This document shows positions 6,933 to 15,443 of a stretch of 53,742 bases of DNA, piece after piece. Position numbers and translations under genes: made by a program. Source of the DNA: Lachnospiraceae bacterium. GTDB lineage: Bacteria; Bacillota; Clostridia; Lachnospirales; Lachnospiraceae. The notes beneath the pieces are model-generated. The model ran no database searches and had not been told where the DNA came from. It saw nothing but the letters and a program-made list of their open reading frames with translations. Position 1 is the stretch's first letter, and every line of letters begins with the position of its first letter. The DNA is taken from positions 1 through 53,742 of the forward strand of contig JAFTAP010000069.1 of NCBI GenBank assembly GCA_017455525.1, written 5' to 3'.

Positions 6933-8372
6933 GTGATTGGAAGAGAACAAGAAGTCAAAGAATTAAACAAGCTATATAATAAAAACAAGGCTGAACTTGT
7001 AGCCATATATGGAAGACGCCGGGTGGGCAAGACATACCTGGTAGATGAAACATTTTCGGGCAGATTAACATTTCGTCATGCGGCTCTGTCACCTGCGGAT
7101 GAAGAAGCCAAGGGACTGCTTCAGGCACAGCTTGAACATTTTTATAATTCGCTTTTATTTCATGGGATGGAAAAAACAGAAAAACCTAAAAGCTGGCTGG
7201 AAGCGTTTTTTTTATTAGAAAAGCACCTGCAAGATATAGATGACGGATCAAGACAGGTTGTTTTTTTGGATGAATTGCCTTGGCTAGACACACCACAGTC
7301 CGGCTTTATAAGGGCATTTGAAGGCTTTTGGAACAATTGGGGCTGTCACAGGAAAAACCTTATGGTTATTGTGTGTGGAAGCGCAAACTCGTGGATATTG
7401 GATAAGCTTATAAACAATCATGGCGGTTTATATGATAGGGTGACTTATGAGATAAAGCTTTCGCCATTCACGTTACATGAATGTGAGGAATTCTATAAAG
7501 AGAATAATGTGTTATTTTCAAGGTATGATATAGTACAGAGCTATATGGTTTTCGGCGGTATACCATATTACATGGGGTATATGGATGGAGAAAAAAGTTT
7601 TGCACAGAACGTTGATCAGGTGTTTTTCGCAAAAAAGCCGAAGCTGTTAAATGAATTTGACAGGCTCTTTGATTCAGTATTTGTAAGTCCAGAGGCGGTT
7701 AAATCCATAGTACGTTTGTTATATACACGAAATGCAGGATTTACAAGACGTGAGATAACGGAAAAGTTAAAAATCACTGATGGGGGACGGTTGTCCGGAA
7801 ATCTCAATGCACTGATTGCAAGTGATTTTATAATAAAGTATGTTCCATTTGGGTTTAAGAAGCGAGAAGAGCATTATAAGCTAATAGATCCATTTTGTAT
7901 ATTCTATCTGCGCTTTATTAATCTTCAGCCGAATAATAATCCGAAATTCTGGCAGCAGAACACAACGGAACAGTCGGTCGTAATATGGCGGGGATTCGCA
8001 TTTGAAAATGTATGCTTTAACCATGTCGATCAAATAAAAGATGCGCTTGGGATATCCGGAGTTATAACGACAAATTCGGCGTGGTCAAAAAGAGATGATG
8101 ACGAGGAAGGCATGCAGATAGACTTGATTCTGGGCAGAAATGACAATGTTATAAATATGTGTGAGATAAAATTCTATTCAGAAGATTTTGTGGTGACTAA
8201 AGCTTATTATAAGACTTTGATGCACAGACAGGAAGTATTAGCGAAAGCCGTTTCACGGAAAATGGTTGTTCATAGTACACTTATCACGACAAATGGGATT
8301 ACAAAGAATGAATATAGTGGAATATTTACTAATGTATTAACATTGGATGATTTATTTAGGCAGAGCAGATGA
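6933..8372 (+). CDS. AAA ATPase with C-terminal DUF234 nuclease-like domain
   Basis: The 479-residue protein has Walker A (GRRRVGKT, about residues 27-34), Walker B (VVFLDELPW, about 109-117), a winged-helix region (TRREITEKLKITDGGRLSGNL) and a C-terminal DUF234 part with D...CEIKFYSE, resembling PD-(D/E)XK nuclease cores. Such prokaryotic ATPases (PF01637/PF03008) are widespread, poorly understood and often move between genomes. The GTG start has TAGAGG seven bases upstream. The gene is AT-richer than its neighbours and preceded by paired hairpins, which suits an acquired element. The family call is firm, the function unknown. Confidence 0.9.
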   Translation: MIGREQEVKELNKLYNKNKAELVAIYGRRRVGKTYLVDETFSGRLTFRHAALSPADEEAKGLLQAQLEHFYNSLLFHGMEKTEKPKSWLEAFFLLEKHLQDIDDGSRQVVFLDELPWLDTPQSGFIRAFEGFWNNWGCHRKNLMVIVCGSANSWILDKLINNHGGLYDRVTYEIKLSPFTLHECEEFYKENNVLFSRYDIVQSYMVFGGIPYYMGYMDGEKSFAQNVDQVFFAKKPKLLNEFDRLFDSVFVSPEAVKSIVRLLYTRNAGFTRREITEKLKITDGGRLSGNLNALIASDFIIKYVPFGFKKREEHYKLIDPFCIFYLRFINLQPNNNPKFWQQNTTEQSVVIWRGFAFENVCFNHVDQIKDALGISGVITTNSAWSKRDDDEEGMQIDLILGRNDNVINMCEIKFYSEDFVVTKAYYKTLMHRQEVLAKAVSRKMVVHSTLITTNGITKNEYSGIFTNVLTLDDLFRQSR

Positions 8373-8454
8373 GGCGATTTTTATGTATATGGATATTGTA
8401 ATGATATGATAGTAAGCAAAATCGGGATTTTATTAAAAGGAGGATGCAATCATT

Positions 8455-9093
8455 ATGAATGTACTTATGGTAAACGCTTCGCCAAGAATTAAGGGCAATA
8501 CTTCCATAGCTCTTGATGAGATGATAAGGGTATTTGAAAGAAAAAGTATAGAGACAGAGATATTGAATATTGGTAATCAGGATATAAGAGGCTGTATAGC
8601 TTGTAATTCCTGTGCGCAGAAGGGAAGGTGCGTATTTGACGATGCGGTTAATAAGGCTGCACCGCTGTTTGAGGCGGCTGACGGGCTTGTAATTGCAAGC
8701 CCGGTGTACTATGCATCTGCAAACGCTACTCTTATAGCATTTCTGGACAGACTCTTCTACAGCACAAGCTTTGATAAGACCATGAAGGTAGGGGCTTCTG
8801 TTGTTGTGGCAAGGCGTGGAGGCTTGTCTGCAACATTTGATGAATTAAATAAGTATTTCACCATATCAGGTATGCCTGTGGCCTCTGCCGAATATTGGAA
8901 CAGCGTACATGGCAGGGAACCCGGCGAGGCTGCATATGATGCGGAGGGTCTCTACAATATGCGTGTTCTTGCAAGAAATATGACTTTCCTGATGAAAAGC
9001 ATAGCTCTTGGAAAAGCTGAGTATGGTATGCCGGAAAAAGAAAATCACGCATGGACACATTTTGTGAGAGATGATTTAAGATATCAAGAGTAG
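8455..9093 (+). CDS. NADPH-dependent FMN reductase / iron-sulfur flavoprotein family
   Basis: The 212-residue protein has the flavodoxin-like phosphate loop near its start (NASPRIKGNTSIALDEM), a Cys cluster (GCIACNSCAQKGRC, residues about 45-60) and an IASPVYYASANATLIAFLDR strand, all typical of NADPH-dependent FMN reductases and the related iron-sulfur flavoproteins. It would reduce quinones, flavins or similar acceptors in the cytoplasm. The Cys spacing is shorter than the 4Fe-4S motif of true Isf proteins, so cluster binding is unsure. The start follows AAGGAGG. It lies 20 bases before a DUF3592 membrane protein. Confidence 0.88.
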   Translation: MNVLMVNASPRIKGNTSIALDEMIRVFERKSIETEILNIGNQDIRGCIACNSCAQKGRCVFDDAVNKAAPLFEAADGLVIASPVYYASANATLIAFLDRLFYSTSFDKTMKVGASVVVARRGGLSATFDELNKYFTISGMPVASAEYWNSVHGREPGEAAYDAEGLYNMRVLARNMTFLMKSIALGKAEYGMPEKENHAWTHFVRDDLRYQE

Positions 9094-9113
9094 CTTTGTG
9101 GAGATAACGTACT

Positions 9114-9560
9114 ATGGAAAGATCAAAGTATAATAAAATCAGGGCTATGGCGATCCGTATATTCGGGATATTTATGCTCTTTAATGGCATAATGCTGGCT
9201 ATTGTTGCGCCTTATGAAAGAATTTCCGAGGAGAAAAACTGCACAGAATTCGTCGTGGGGGAAGTCACAAAGGTCGAGGGCAGCACAGTATGGATATATT
9301 ATGAGCTTCCCGGCGAAGGTGAGATATGGCATGTGACGAGAGGAAACAGAGGAAATAAAAAGGGAGATGAGCTCCGTGTCTTCTATAATCCTGATGATCT
9401 GTCAGAGAGATACATCGAGGGATATGATGAAGATTTTCCTTGGGGTGATATCGCTATTGGTATGGTCGGCATAGCGGTTGGTATCGGTGCCATAGTTATC
9501 TCAGTTTACGCAAAGAAGAGTGAGCAGCTGAATAATGTCATTGATGTGCTTGATCAATGA
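9114..9560 (+). CDS. DUF3592-like membrane protein
   Basis: The 148-residue protein has one N-terminal membrane segment (about 12-32), an extracytoplasmic beta-rich domain (VVGEVTKVEGSTVWIYYEL ... GDELRVFYNPDD) and a C-terminal segment (about 108-128). The phrase GDELRVFYNPDDLSE is characteristic of DUF3592 proteins, whose role is not known. The ribosome site (GTGGAG) is moderate. It follows the flavoprotein closely and may be co-transcribed. Confidence 0.7.
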   Translation: MERSKYNKIRAMAIRIFGIFMLFNGIMLAIVAPYERISEEKNCTEFVVGEVTKVEGSTVWIYYELPGEGEIWHVTRGNRGNKKGDELRVFYNPDDLSERYIEGYDEDFPWGDIAIGMVGIAVGIGAIVISVYAKKSEQLNNVIDVLDQ

Positions 9561-9701
9561 TTGGCATATTATCGCATGTGACTTGAATTCTGATAAAGTG
9601 ATGGTAAAAGGGCTGTTAGCACTTATCGGAAGGCAGATTTTGGGATATAGCAAACCGCAGGGATAAGTAGTGTGAGCAGTCTGGGCGATGAATTTTACTC
9701 G

Positions 9702-9881
9702 TTAAGTTTTTGCCATCAAAAAGCTGTCTAAGGAAACCCTTTTAGAACGGTACTGATTGATTCTCGCCTCCTTATCCTCATATCCAAGCGCAATCCCCAT
9801 AACAATGTCTTTTTCCTCTGTTACCGGAAAATGCTTTCTGATAATATCGGGATATTTGCGGATTACTTCCCTGTACTCCAT
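9702..9881 (-). pseudogene. C-terminal fragment of a nitroreductase
   Basis: The 59-residue frame matches only the last part of a nitroreductase-family flavoprotein: YPDIIRKHF, then VMGIALGYEDKEARINQYRSKRV, which is the conserved FMN-binding tail (GIALGY...N.YRS). The normal protein is about 170-200 residues and the N-terminal two thirds are absent. The fragment still has AAGGAGGG and an ATG at 9881, so it may be translated as the last gene of the HxlR-linked operon. A longer open frame begins at 9941, overlapping the upstream stop. It is most simply a deletion remnant. Confidence 0.75.
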
Positions 9882-9915
9882 CGTCAGATTCCCTCCTTCA
9901 TTATCGTTTACTGCC

Positions 9916-10794
9916 TTAAACCGCGATGATAAAATACTCATTTTTGACAGGATAACGCTTTATCCTCCCATTATTTATCAGGTGATCAAGAATTTCATCC
10001 AATATTTCAATATCCTGTATATCAAATGCTTCTCTTAATTCCACACTGCATATAAGGTTTCGTTTACTTATAAAATCAGCAATTACAGCCTCTGAAGCAA
10101 CCGGTTTCTGCGGCAGCACCTTACCTTCCGTAAGTTCAAAAATCGCCTTCTCAAAATCATGATATCCAATCAAAGCATTGATCAGAATCCCCCTGTCACC
10201 ATACTGCAGCAGATAAGCCGGAAGAGAGTATATATTAAGCTTCCGTGTCAAAGAAAGGTCTATGTTTAATGCTTCCTCTGCCTCACCGTTTCTGTATTTT
10301 TCCTCAAATTCAGTCTCATCTATTCCGATGCTCTGCACCACCTTCATTATCTCGTCAAAATGTGTCGTCGGTCTTGTATCAACGATCGTCGCATAACGAA
10401 GCAAATAAAGAAAAAATTCTGCTTTATCGGGCGCAATTAACTCTATTGTCTTAAAGGCAAGATCAAGCGGAAGCGATGTGGTATGCTCCTCGTCAAATAA
10501 GCGGAAATTCTCCATGCAGATCGGCATACCGCTTATTGCTTCTTCATCCTCATAGATTCCCGCAAGCCGTTTGCAGTAAGCTTCAACGCCTTCTTTTTTG
10601 CTCATCTTAAGTTCTCTCGGCAGCATAAAATCATGGACATCCCGGACGAGCAGTGACATACAGCAGCGAAATTCTATACTATCCCCGAAATGCGTTTCCA
10701 GTCTCCGAAATACCGGCTCGCTTTCATAGGATAATCCCATCATCGGATCGGTAAAGGTTGTAAGTATGACCTTATGCGTAGCTGTTCCTGTCAA
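9916..10794 (-). CDS. DsbA/FrnE-like thioredoxin-fold protein lacking CXXC
   Basis: The 292-residue protein has a DsbA-like fold start (VILTTFTDPMMGLSYESEPVFRRLE), a helical insertion, a cis-proline loop (YSLPAYLLQYG) and a C-terminal winged-helix-like tail. The position that is CxxC or CxWC in active relatives reads MMGL, so the catalytic cysteines are missing. It resembles the redox-inactive or adaptor-like branch (compare SpxH/YjbH, which deliver Spx to ClpXP). The start is TTG with GGAGGG seven bases upstream, overlapping the tautomerase end by 23 bases, so translation is probably coupled. An adaptor role in thiol stress is inferred from the operon. Confidence 0.75.
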   Translation of the reverse strand: MTGTATHKVILTTFTDPMMGLSYESEPVFRRLETHFGDSIEFRCCMSLLVRDVHDFMLPRELKMSKKEGVEAYCKRLAGIYEDEEAISGMPICMENFRLFDEEHTTSLPLDLAFKTIELIAPDKAEFFLYLLRYATIVDTRPTTHFDEIMKVVQSIGIDETEFEEKYRNGEAEEALNIDLSLTRKLNIYSLPAYLLQYGDRGILINALIGYHDFEKAIFELTEGKVLPQKPVASEAVIADFISKRNLICSVELREAFDIQDIEILDEILDHLINNGRIKRYPVKNEYFIIAV

Positions 10795-11134
10795 AATTTA
10801 TCCCTCCGACCCCCCAGTCCGGTATATCACTATATCTGATATACACGTGATCCGGTGCAATATTTAATATCTCCGAAAAGATCAATGTCGCCTCGGCAGT
10901 AAAACGGTCATACCCAAGATGTCCTTCATTGCCCCATATGGCAGCTTCAATGTAAGCAATGGGAGTATCGCCGTTTCCACGCAGATACATATGGCGATTA
11001 TCCTCAATATTGCATAAAAGATATTCCTCGCTCTTACCCGGAACCGCCTCAATCGCTTTTCCAAGCCGGGATTTGATCATAAGCTCCTGTTCTTTTTTTA
11101 CGGGTACATTCACCCTTGCAGTAATGAACGGCAT
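10772..11134 (-). CDS. MIF/tautomerase-superfamily protein
   Basis: The 120-residue protein starts MPFITARVNV; removal of Met exposes Pro1, the catalytic base of the tautomerase superfamily. Length and pattern (DTPIAYIEAAIWG, then SEILNIAPDHVYIRYSDIPDWGVGG) match the macrophage migration inhibitory factor/phenylpyruvate tautomerase branch rather than short 4-oxalocrotonate tautomerases. It would interconvert keto and enol forms of small carbonyls. GGGAGG lies nine bases before the ATG at 11134; a longer open frame up to 11191 has no support. Its start overlaps the hydrolase gene's end by 25 bases. Confidence 0.85.
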   Translation of the reverse strand: MPFITARVNVPVKKEQELMIKSRLGKAIEAVPGKSEEYLLCNIEDNRHMYLRGNGDTPIAYIEAAIWGNEGHLGYDRFTAEATLIFSEILNIAPDHVYIRYSDIPDWGVGGINFDRNSYA

Positions 11135-12039
11135 TCGTCTATATCCTCCCATACCCCAATTTGAACCTTTGGCTGTTCTTCGTTTTTCCATTCCTTAACA
11201 ATGTGCAGGATATCGTCAGCAATCTCCTGATGTTTCCCCTGATAGGTATGCCCTGTTTTTTCAATAAAGATTAGCTTATTTTCCCTTGCTGTCGGCAGAT
11301 GACGATTCAGGTTGCGAAGGAACTCCGCCGGATCGCCGTCCGTAAAATTATCATAGGTTCCTACGATCAGCGCTCCGCTGTGCGTGATCTTCTCCGCCTG
11401 TGAGAAATCACCGTTTTTGTCCGTATGCACATTATTGAGCAGACCGCTGAAATACCAATCATAAGCCGTATTCGCAATACACTCTACCCAGCCCATAAAA
11501 GGAAACGGCAGCATTTTATCTCCGTCACCATTTTCCACCTGCCTCTTTATAATTTCCGCTTCCCTTTTCGTTACGCCGGACATCATATAAGACAGATTCG
11601 CCGGAGAAAGGAAGAGAAAATGCTCCACCCTTCTGTCACGGTGCCGTGAGAGATAGTAGATTACCTTGTTTGCACCAAGGGAATGCCCCGCCAGATAGAT
11701 ATGCTTGTAGCCGGCTTTTTTAGCATAGCTTAAATATGCGTCAATATCTTCATCAGTATAGGAAAAACGCTCATTCCACGAACCTATTATTTCTTCTTTG
11801 TCTGTATTTACATTGACTGTCGGTATCTGTCCGAATGCATCATTAGTCTGCGCATTGATGAAATCAATCCCGCCCGCATTCAAAGTATCACCGATATTAT
11901 AATAAAAAGGATTGGAATAAAAATTTCCGTGAATACCCGTGATCGCAATGACCACAGTATCCGTTCTGCCACCTGAGAAAATCACGCCGTTTAGTACGAC
12001 TCCGCGCTTCGTCGCCACATCAAGTCTTTCCATCGCCAT
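11110..12039 (-). CDS. Alpha/beta hydrolase
   Basis: The 309-residue protein has an alpha/beta-hydrolase core: an oxyanion region VVIAITGIHGNFYSNPF, the nucleophile elbow GHSLGANK (Ser near residue 120), an acidic strand GTYDNFTDGDP and the catalytic His in KTGHTYQGKH. It resembles the DUF1749-type esterases. The natural substrate is unknown; ester or lactone hydrolysis is likely. AGGAGG stands eight bases before the ATG at 12039. It lies six bases after the ene-reductase stop, which fixes it in the operon. Confidence 0.85.
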   Translation of the reverse strand: MAMERLDVATKRGVVLNGVIFSGGRTDTVVIAITGIHGNFYSNPFYYNIGDTLNAGGIDFINAQTNDAFGQIPTVNVNTDKEEIIGSWNERFSYTDEDIDAYLSYAKKAGYKHIYLAGHSLGANKVIYYLSRHRDRRVEHFLFLSPANLSYMMSGVTKREAEIIKRQVENGDGDKMLPFPFMGWVECIANTAYDWYFSGLLNNVHTDKNGDFSQAEKITHSGALIVGTYDNFTDGDPAEFLRNLNRHLPTARENKLIFIEKTGHTYQGKHQEIADDILHIVKEWKNEEQPKVQIGVWEDIDECRSLLQG

Positions 12040-12044
12040 GACGC

Positions 12045-13109
12045 TTACCTCCTAAATACACATTTATGTGCTCTTGATGAATAGCAGGCATTACATGATA
12101 CACACTGTGATTCTGTGCTTTCCCCCGATTCCAGCTTAAGCGGCAGATCAGGCTCTCGAAGGAGCGGTCTCGATAAGGATAAGAGTTCAATCTTTGTATC
12201 ATTAAGTACAGATTCCATCTCCTCAACGCTACGCAGCCCGCCCACAAGGATAACGGGAACCGATACTGTCTCAGCCAGCCTTGCAGCAAACTCCTTAAAG
12301 TATGCCTCGTTTACATGCGCTCTGATGCCTCCCACACTCGTTCCGTTGCCGCTCACTTCAATGGAGTCTATTCCCACATCAGCAAGCATCCGGCATATCT
12401 TAAGGCTTTCCTCAGAAGTAAGTCCACCGTGTGTAAAGTCGCTTGAATTGATCTTTACTGTCACATGAAGTCCCGGAGCGTTTCTTCTTATCTCCTGTAA
12501 AGCCTCGGTCAGTATCCTGCTTCTGTTTTCCGTGCTTCCGCCGTATACATCATTCCTGTGATTCACAGCCGGAGATATGAAGCGACTTAGGAAGAAGAAA
12601 TGCGCCGCATGGATCTGGACGCCATCAAATCCGGCATCCTTCGCACGTCTCGCGGCCTCCCCGAATATCCCGACCACCTGCCTGATTTCATCTGCCGTCA
12701 TTCCATCGGGTTCTATCTGTCTGTACGCCTCCCCCTCACATACACGGTAATATGCTCCGAGCGCAAGCTGGGCGATTACCGGACAATTCTGCTTATGGAT
12801 AATATCTGTCAGACGCTTATACTGTGGGATCAGATCGTCGCTGCAAAGACGCATCATCCCGTTAAAATAAAAGTCATCCGCAGAAACACTGGTAAATCCT
12901 GTAATGATTGCACCGACACCGCCTTTCGCCAGCTCCTCATATATCTCAAATACTTCCTCCGGAAGACTCCCGTCAGGCATTCCCAGTCCCTCCCATGTCG
13001 CCGAGCGCACCAACCTGTTTTTTAGCTTCAGTCTGTTTACGCTAACTTCTTCAAATACCTTTTTCGTTTTACTTTTTCCAACAAGATCCTGCATTATCTG
13101 ATTGTCCAT
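12045..13109 (-). CDS. Old yellow enzyme-type NADH:flavin oxidoreductase
   Basis: The 354-residue protein is a single-domain old-yellow-enzyme barrel binding FMN: KLKNRLVRSATWEGLG at the start, GFDGVQIHAAHFFFLSRFISPAVNHRNDVYGGSTENRSR with the active-site HAAH/H-N type motif, and VPVILVGGLRS near the FMN phosphate site. The C-terminus keeps a Cys-rich tail (CVSCNACYSS). These enzymes reduce activated C=C bonds of enones, quinones and nitro compounds. AAAGGAG precedes the ATG. It is the first gene of the minus-strand operon and is divergent from an HxlR regulator, whose operator probably controls it. Confidence 0.9.
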   Translation of the reverse strand: MDNQIMQDLVGKSKTKKVFEEVSVNRLKLKNRLVRSATWEGLGMPDGSLPEEVFEIYEELAKGGVGAIITGFTSVSADDFYFNGMMRLCSDDLIPQYKRLTDIIHKQNCPVIAQLALGAYYRVCEGEAYRQIEPDGMTADEIRQVVGIFGEAARRAKDAGFDGVQIHAAHFFFLSRFISPAVNHRNDVYGGSTENRSRILTEALQEIRRNAPGLHVTVKINSSDFTHGGLTSEESLKICRMLADVGIDSIEVSGNGTSVGGIRAHVNEAYFKEFAARLAETVSVPVILVGGLRSVEEMESVLNDTKIELLSLSRPLLREPDLPLKLESGESTESQCVSCNACYSSRAHKCVFRR

Positions 13110-13155
13110 CTTGAAATTCTCCTTTACAAATCCACTAAACTACATTATGATTATC

Positions 13156-13195
13156 TGCGACAAGAAAACAAGTATGCAGAATATTCTTTGTCGCA
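13156..13195. promoter_or_regulatory. Probable HxlR operator (inverted repeat)
   Basis: TGCGACAAGAA at 13156-13166 and TTCTTTGTCGCA at 13184-13195 form an inverted repeat with one extra base in one arm. It lies between the divergent ene-reductase operon and the hxlR-type gene, the usual place for HxlR autoregulatory sites. A further TTGCGAT half-site occurs near 13212. Confidence 0.65.
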
Positions 13196-13234
13196 ACATT
13201 TTATATAGTATTGCGATAAAATAAGGGATTTCAG

Positions 13235-13582
13235 ATGAAAAAAACTTTATTGCCTAAGAATGAAAATATCTATGAAACCGATTGTCCGATCCTCTTTGCC
13301 ATGGAAATAATCGGACAAAAGTGGAAGCTGCCAATCCTCTGGTATATCGCCGACAAGGAAGTGATCCGCTATAATGAGTTACAAAGAAAAGTAGTCGGCA
13401 TTACCGCTACAATGCTGACCAAGGATCTTCGTGAATTAGAACGGGATGGTTTGATAAAGCGAAAGCAGTACAGTACAATACCGCCGACTGTAGAATATTC
13501 ACTAACCGATAAAGGAAAAACCCTGATTCCGGCACTTGATACCCTTTATCAATGGGCGGATGAGCAAATGAAGGCAAAGTAA
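13235..13582 (+). CDS. HxlR-family transcriptional regulator
   Basis: The 115-residue protein is an HxlR (DUF24) winged-helix regulator: CPILFAMEIIGQKWKLPILWYI, RYNELQRKVVGITATMLTKDLRELERDGLI and the wing SLTDKGKTL. It has Cys17 at the position of the redox-sensing cysteine of HxlR members such as YodB and HypR. That suggests response to quinones, aldehydes or disulfide stress. It is divergently transcribed from the ene-reductase operon across an inverted repeat. Sensing by Cys17 is by analogy; DNA binding is near certain. Confidence 0.9.
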   Translation: MKKTLLPKNENIYETDCPILFAMEIIGQKWKLPILWYIADKEVIRYNELQRKVVGITATMLTKDLRELERDGLIKRKQYSTIPPTVEYSLTDKGKTLIPALDTLYQWADEQMKAK

Positions 13583-13604
13583 TACGTTTGGCTCGTCATT
13601 TGCT

Positions 13605-14087
13605 GTGATGAGATTTGAAATGACCGGAGGAATGTTTGATGGTTCAGAGGTTCAGTTGCAGGATATAAGGCATGTACCGTCAAAACTACGAAATCCGATT
13701 CTTGCAGATGTTTTTGGAAGAATGAGGCTTATGGAGCGAAGGGGAAGTGGATTTAAGAAAATTCTTGACGCATATGAGGCAGAGGAACGATATAAGGAAG
13801 AACTAAAGCCTGTGTTTTATACGGATGGTTATAATTTCTTCCTTACGCTTTGGAATTTGAACCATGCTTATGATAAAGCGCAAAATAAAGCGCAGAAAAG
13901 CCAGATGACTGACCGTGAATATATATTGCTACTTCTTAAGGAAAATCCGTCATTAACACAGGTTGAGTTGTCAGAAATGATGGATAAGTCCAGAAGAACA
14001 GTACAAATGCTAATGAAGGAATTATTGGACGAGGGTTTGATTGAAAGGATCGGATCTAAGAAAATAGGTTCATGGCTTGTGAAATAG
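13605..14087 (+). pseudogene. C-terminal fragment of an AlbA/AAA_4-type ATP-binding regulator
   Basis: The frame encodes the C-terminal part of a RecG-like/AlbA_2 ATP-binding protein: the segment RNPILADVFGRMRLMERRGSGFKKI is the HATPase_c_4-type core of that family, and the end has a winged helix (LTQVELSEMMDKSRRTVQMLMKELLDEGLI). Normal members exceed 400 residues and begin with an AlbA_2 domain that is absent here. The start codon has no convincing ribosome site. It is best read as a truncated remnant next to the AT-rich gene at 14106. Confidence 0.75.
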
Positions 14088-14105
14088 TAGTGATGTGGAT
14101 TAAAC

Positions 14106-14918
14106 ATGTTGATTAAAATAGGCGAATTTGATTGTACTGAATGTTGGGATGGAGTCTTTTATAAAAAACTTGCATATTATCCTGTCATTACAGAATGGGA
14201 AATCCAAACGGTATTAGATTTTGAACATTATGAAAAACAAAATGGTAGGGACTGTTTTATAGAGGCTGATCATAGCATTTTAAAAGCGATTGAAGAATAT
14301 AAGAAAACATATGAATCTGGTAAACGTGTAAATGTTCCGAAAAAAATAACAGAGTGTGTAGCTTGCCCTAAGTATAAAGGATGTATGACGGATTATGTTT
14401 GTCATACTGCTCCTGTTGAAAATGCAGTTAATATTTTTAAATGTGGTTCGCTCCAAGCTCCTACTAAATGGAGAGGAGTATCTGCTTCAGTGCTAAAAGC
14501 CGAGGATAGAAATGCTGCTAATGACCCGGAGGATTATTTTGATTATGTAATGTTTGCTTGGGGAAATTGCCAGGCTGGAGACAGATTAGTCATGGAGAGA
14601 AAAATGAGACGATTTCCTACCGAGGCGGATTTAAGCGTAGATTTCACGCCGGGAGTAAGGTTTTTCTTTAAGTATGATAAGATCGTTAGCCATCCAAATG
14701 CAACATTTGAGGGCGTATTACCGCTAAAGATTGAGGAAGAAGTAATACTATCAGACTGGGTAGATACAATTATAATTCCATCTGCGGAAAGAAAAGCGTT
14801 TGAAGCAATCATTCCATATGAGCTGGAGAGTAGGACATTCTATTTAGATAATGATTGTAAAGACATCTGGAGCTGGTCAGAAAAGGTATATGAGTTCGTA
14901 AAAAATAGAGAATGCTGA
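14106..14918 (+). CDS. Hypothetical protein, possibly ADP-ribosyltransferase-like
   Basis: The 270-residue protein is not firmly recognised. It has an N-terminal domain with a Cys cluster (CVACPKYKGCMTDYVC, about residues 82-98), then a pattern HTAPVENAVNIFKCGSLQAPTKWRG resembling the start of DarT/ART-type folds (H-x-n-L/V-x-x-I-x-x-x-G-x-L). It has a later segment ending SDWVDTIIIPSAERKAFEAIIP, comparable to the end of such domains. The catalytic Glu cannot be placed with certainty. The ribosome site is weak. The gene is AT-rich compared with flanking genes and follows a decayed ATPase fragment, so transfer is likely. Confidence 0.5.
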   Translation: MLIKIGEFDCTECWDGVFYKKLAYYPVITEWEIQTVLDFEHYEKQNGRDCFIEADHSILKAIEEYKKTYESGKRVNVPKKITECVACPKYKGCMTDYVCHTAPVENAVNIFKCGSLQAPTKWRGVSASVLKAEDRNAANDPEDYFDYVMFAWGNCQAGDRLVMERKMRRFPTEADLSVDFTPGVRFFFKYDKIVSHPNATFEGVLPLKIEEEVILSDWVDTIIIPSAERKAFEAIIPYELESRTFYLDNDCKDIWSWSEKVYEFVKNREC

Positions 14919-14945
14919 AAGAATACAAATGACGAAAGGAATCAT

Positions 14946-15266
14946 ATGATAACGGTCAATCTATATTATAAGGGTATAAACGGAAACGCTCGCGCATTTG
15001 CCGAAGAAATGGAATCGTCAGGTATTGCGGATGCTATTCGGGCAGAAGAGGGAAATCTCCGATATGAATACTTTCAGCCTATTAATGATCCGGAAACGGT
15101 ATTGCTCATTGATTCGTGGCGTGATCAAGCCGCTATAGATGCTCATCATGTTTCTCCAATGATGAAACAGCTTGCCGAGCTTCGCGATAAGTACGATCTT
15201 CACATGACTGTGGAACGTTTTGTGAGCGATAATTACACATCGGATGAAAAGTATATAAGGAACTGA
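14946..15266 (+). CDS. Antibiotic biosynthesis monooxygenase-like (YgiN type) protein
   Basis: The 106-residue protein has the ferredoxin-like ABM fold pattern: an N-terminal strand ITVNLYYKG, a Glu/Asn-rich EEGNLRYEYFQPINDPETVLLIDSW and the HHVSPMMKQLAELRDKY helix. Small ABM proteins include quinol monooxygenases and haem-degrading relatives; the signature D.W.....D.H is present here (IDSWRDQAAIDAHH). The start follows GAAAGGA. Its role may be quinone or stress related. The function is inferred from family only. Confidence 0.8.
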   Translation: MITVNLYYKGINGNARAFAEEMESSGIADAIRAEEGNLRYEYFQPINDPETVLLIDSWRDQAAIDAHHVSPMMKQLAELRDKYDLHMTVERFVSDNYTSDEKYIRN

Positions 15267-15443
15267 TAAATTCCGGCTTAAGCGCCATATGTCACTGATG
15301 CGCAGCGGACGAATCGGCGGTGAGACTGTTATGCGTCCGATTACGGTTGTAAATAATATATCAAGTGGCATTTCAGTCTCTGATACGGATGTGATAGAAT
15401 AAGATCTGTACGGATGAAAACTATATGATCAGAGGAATACGGA

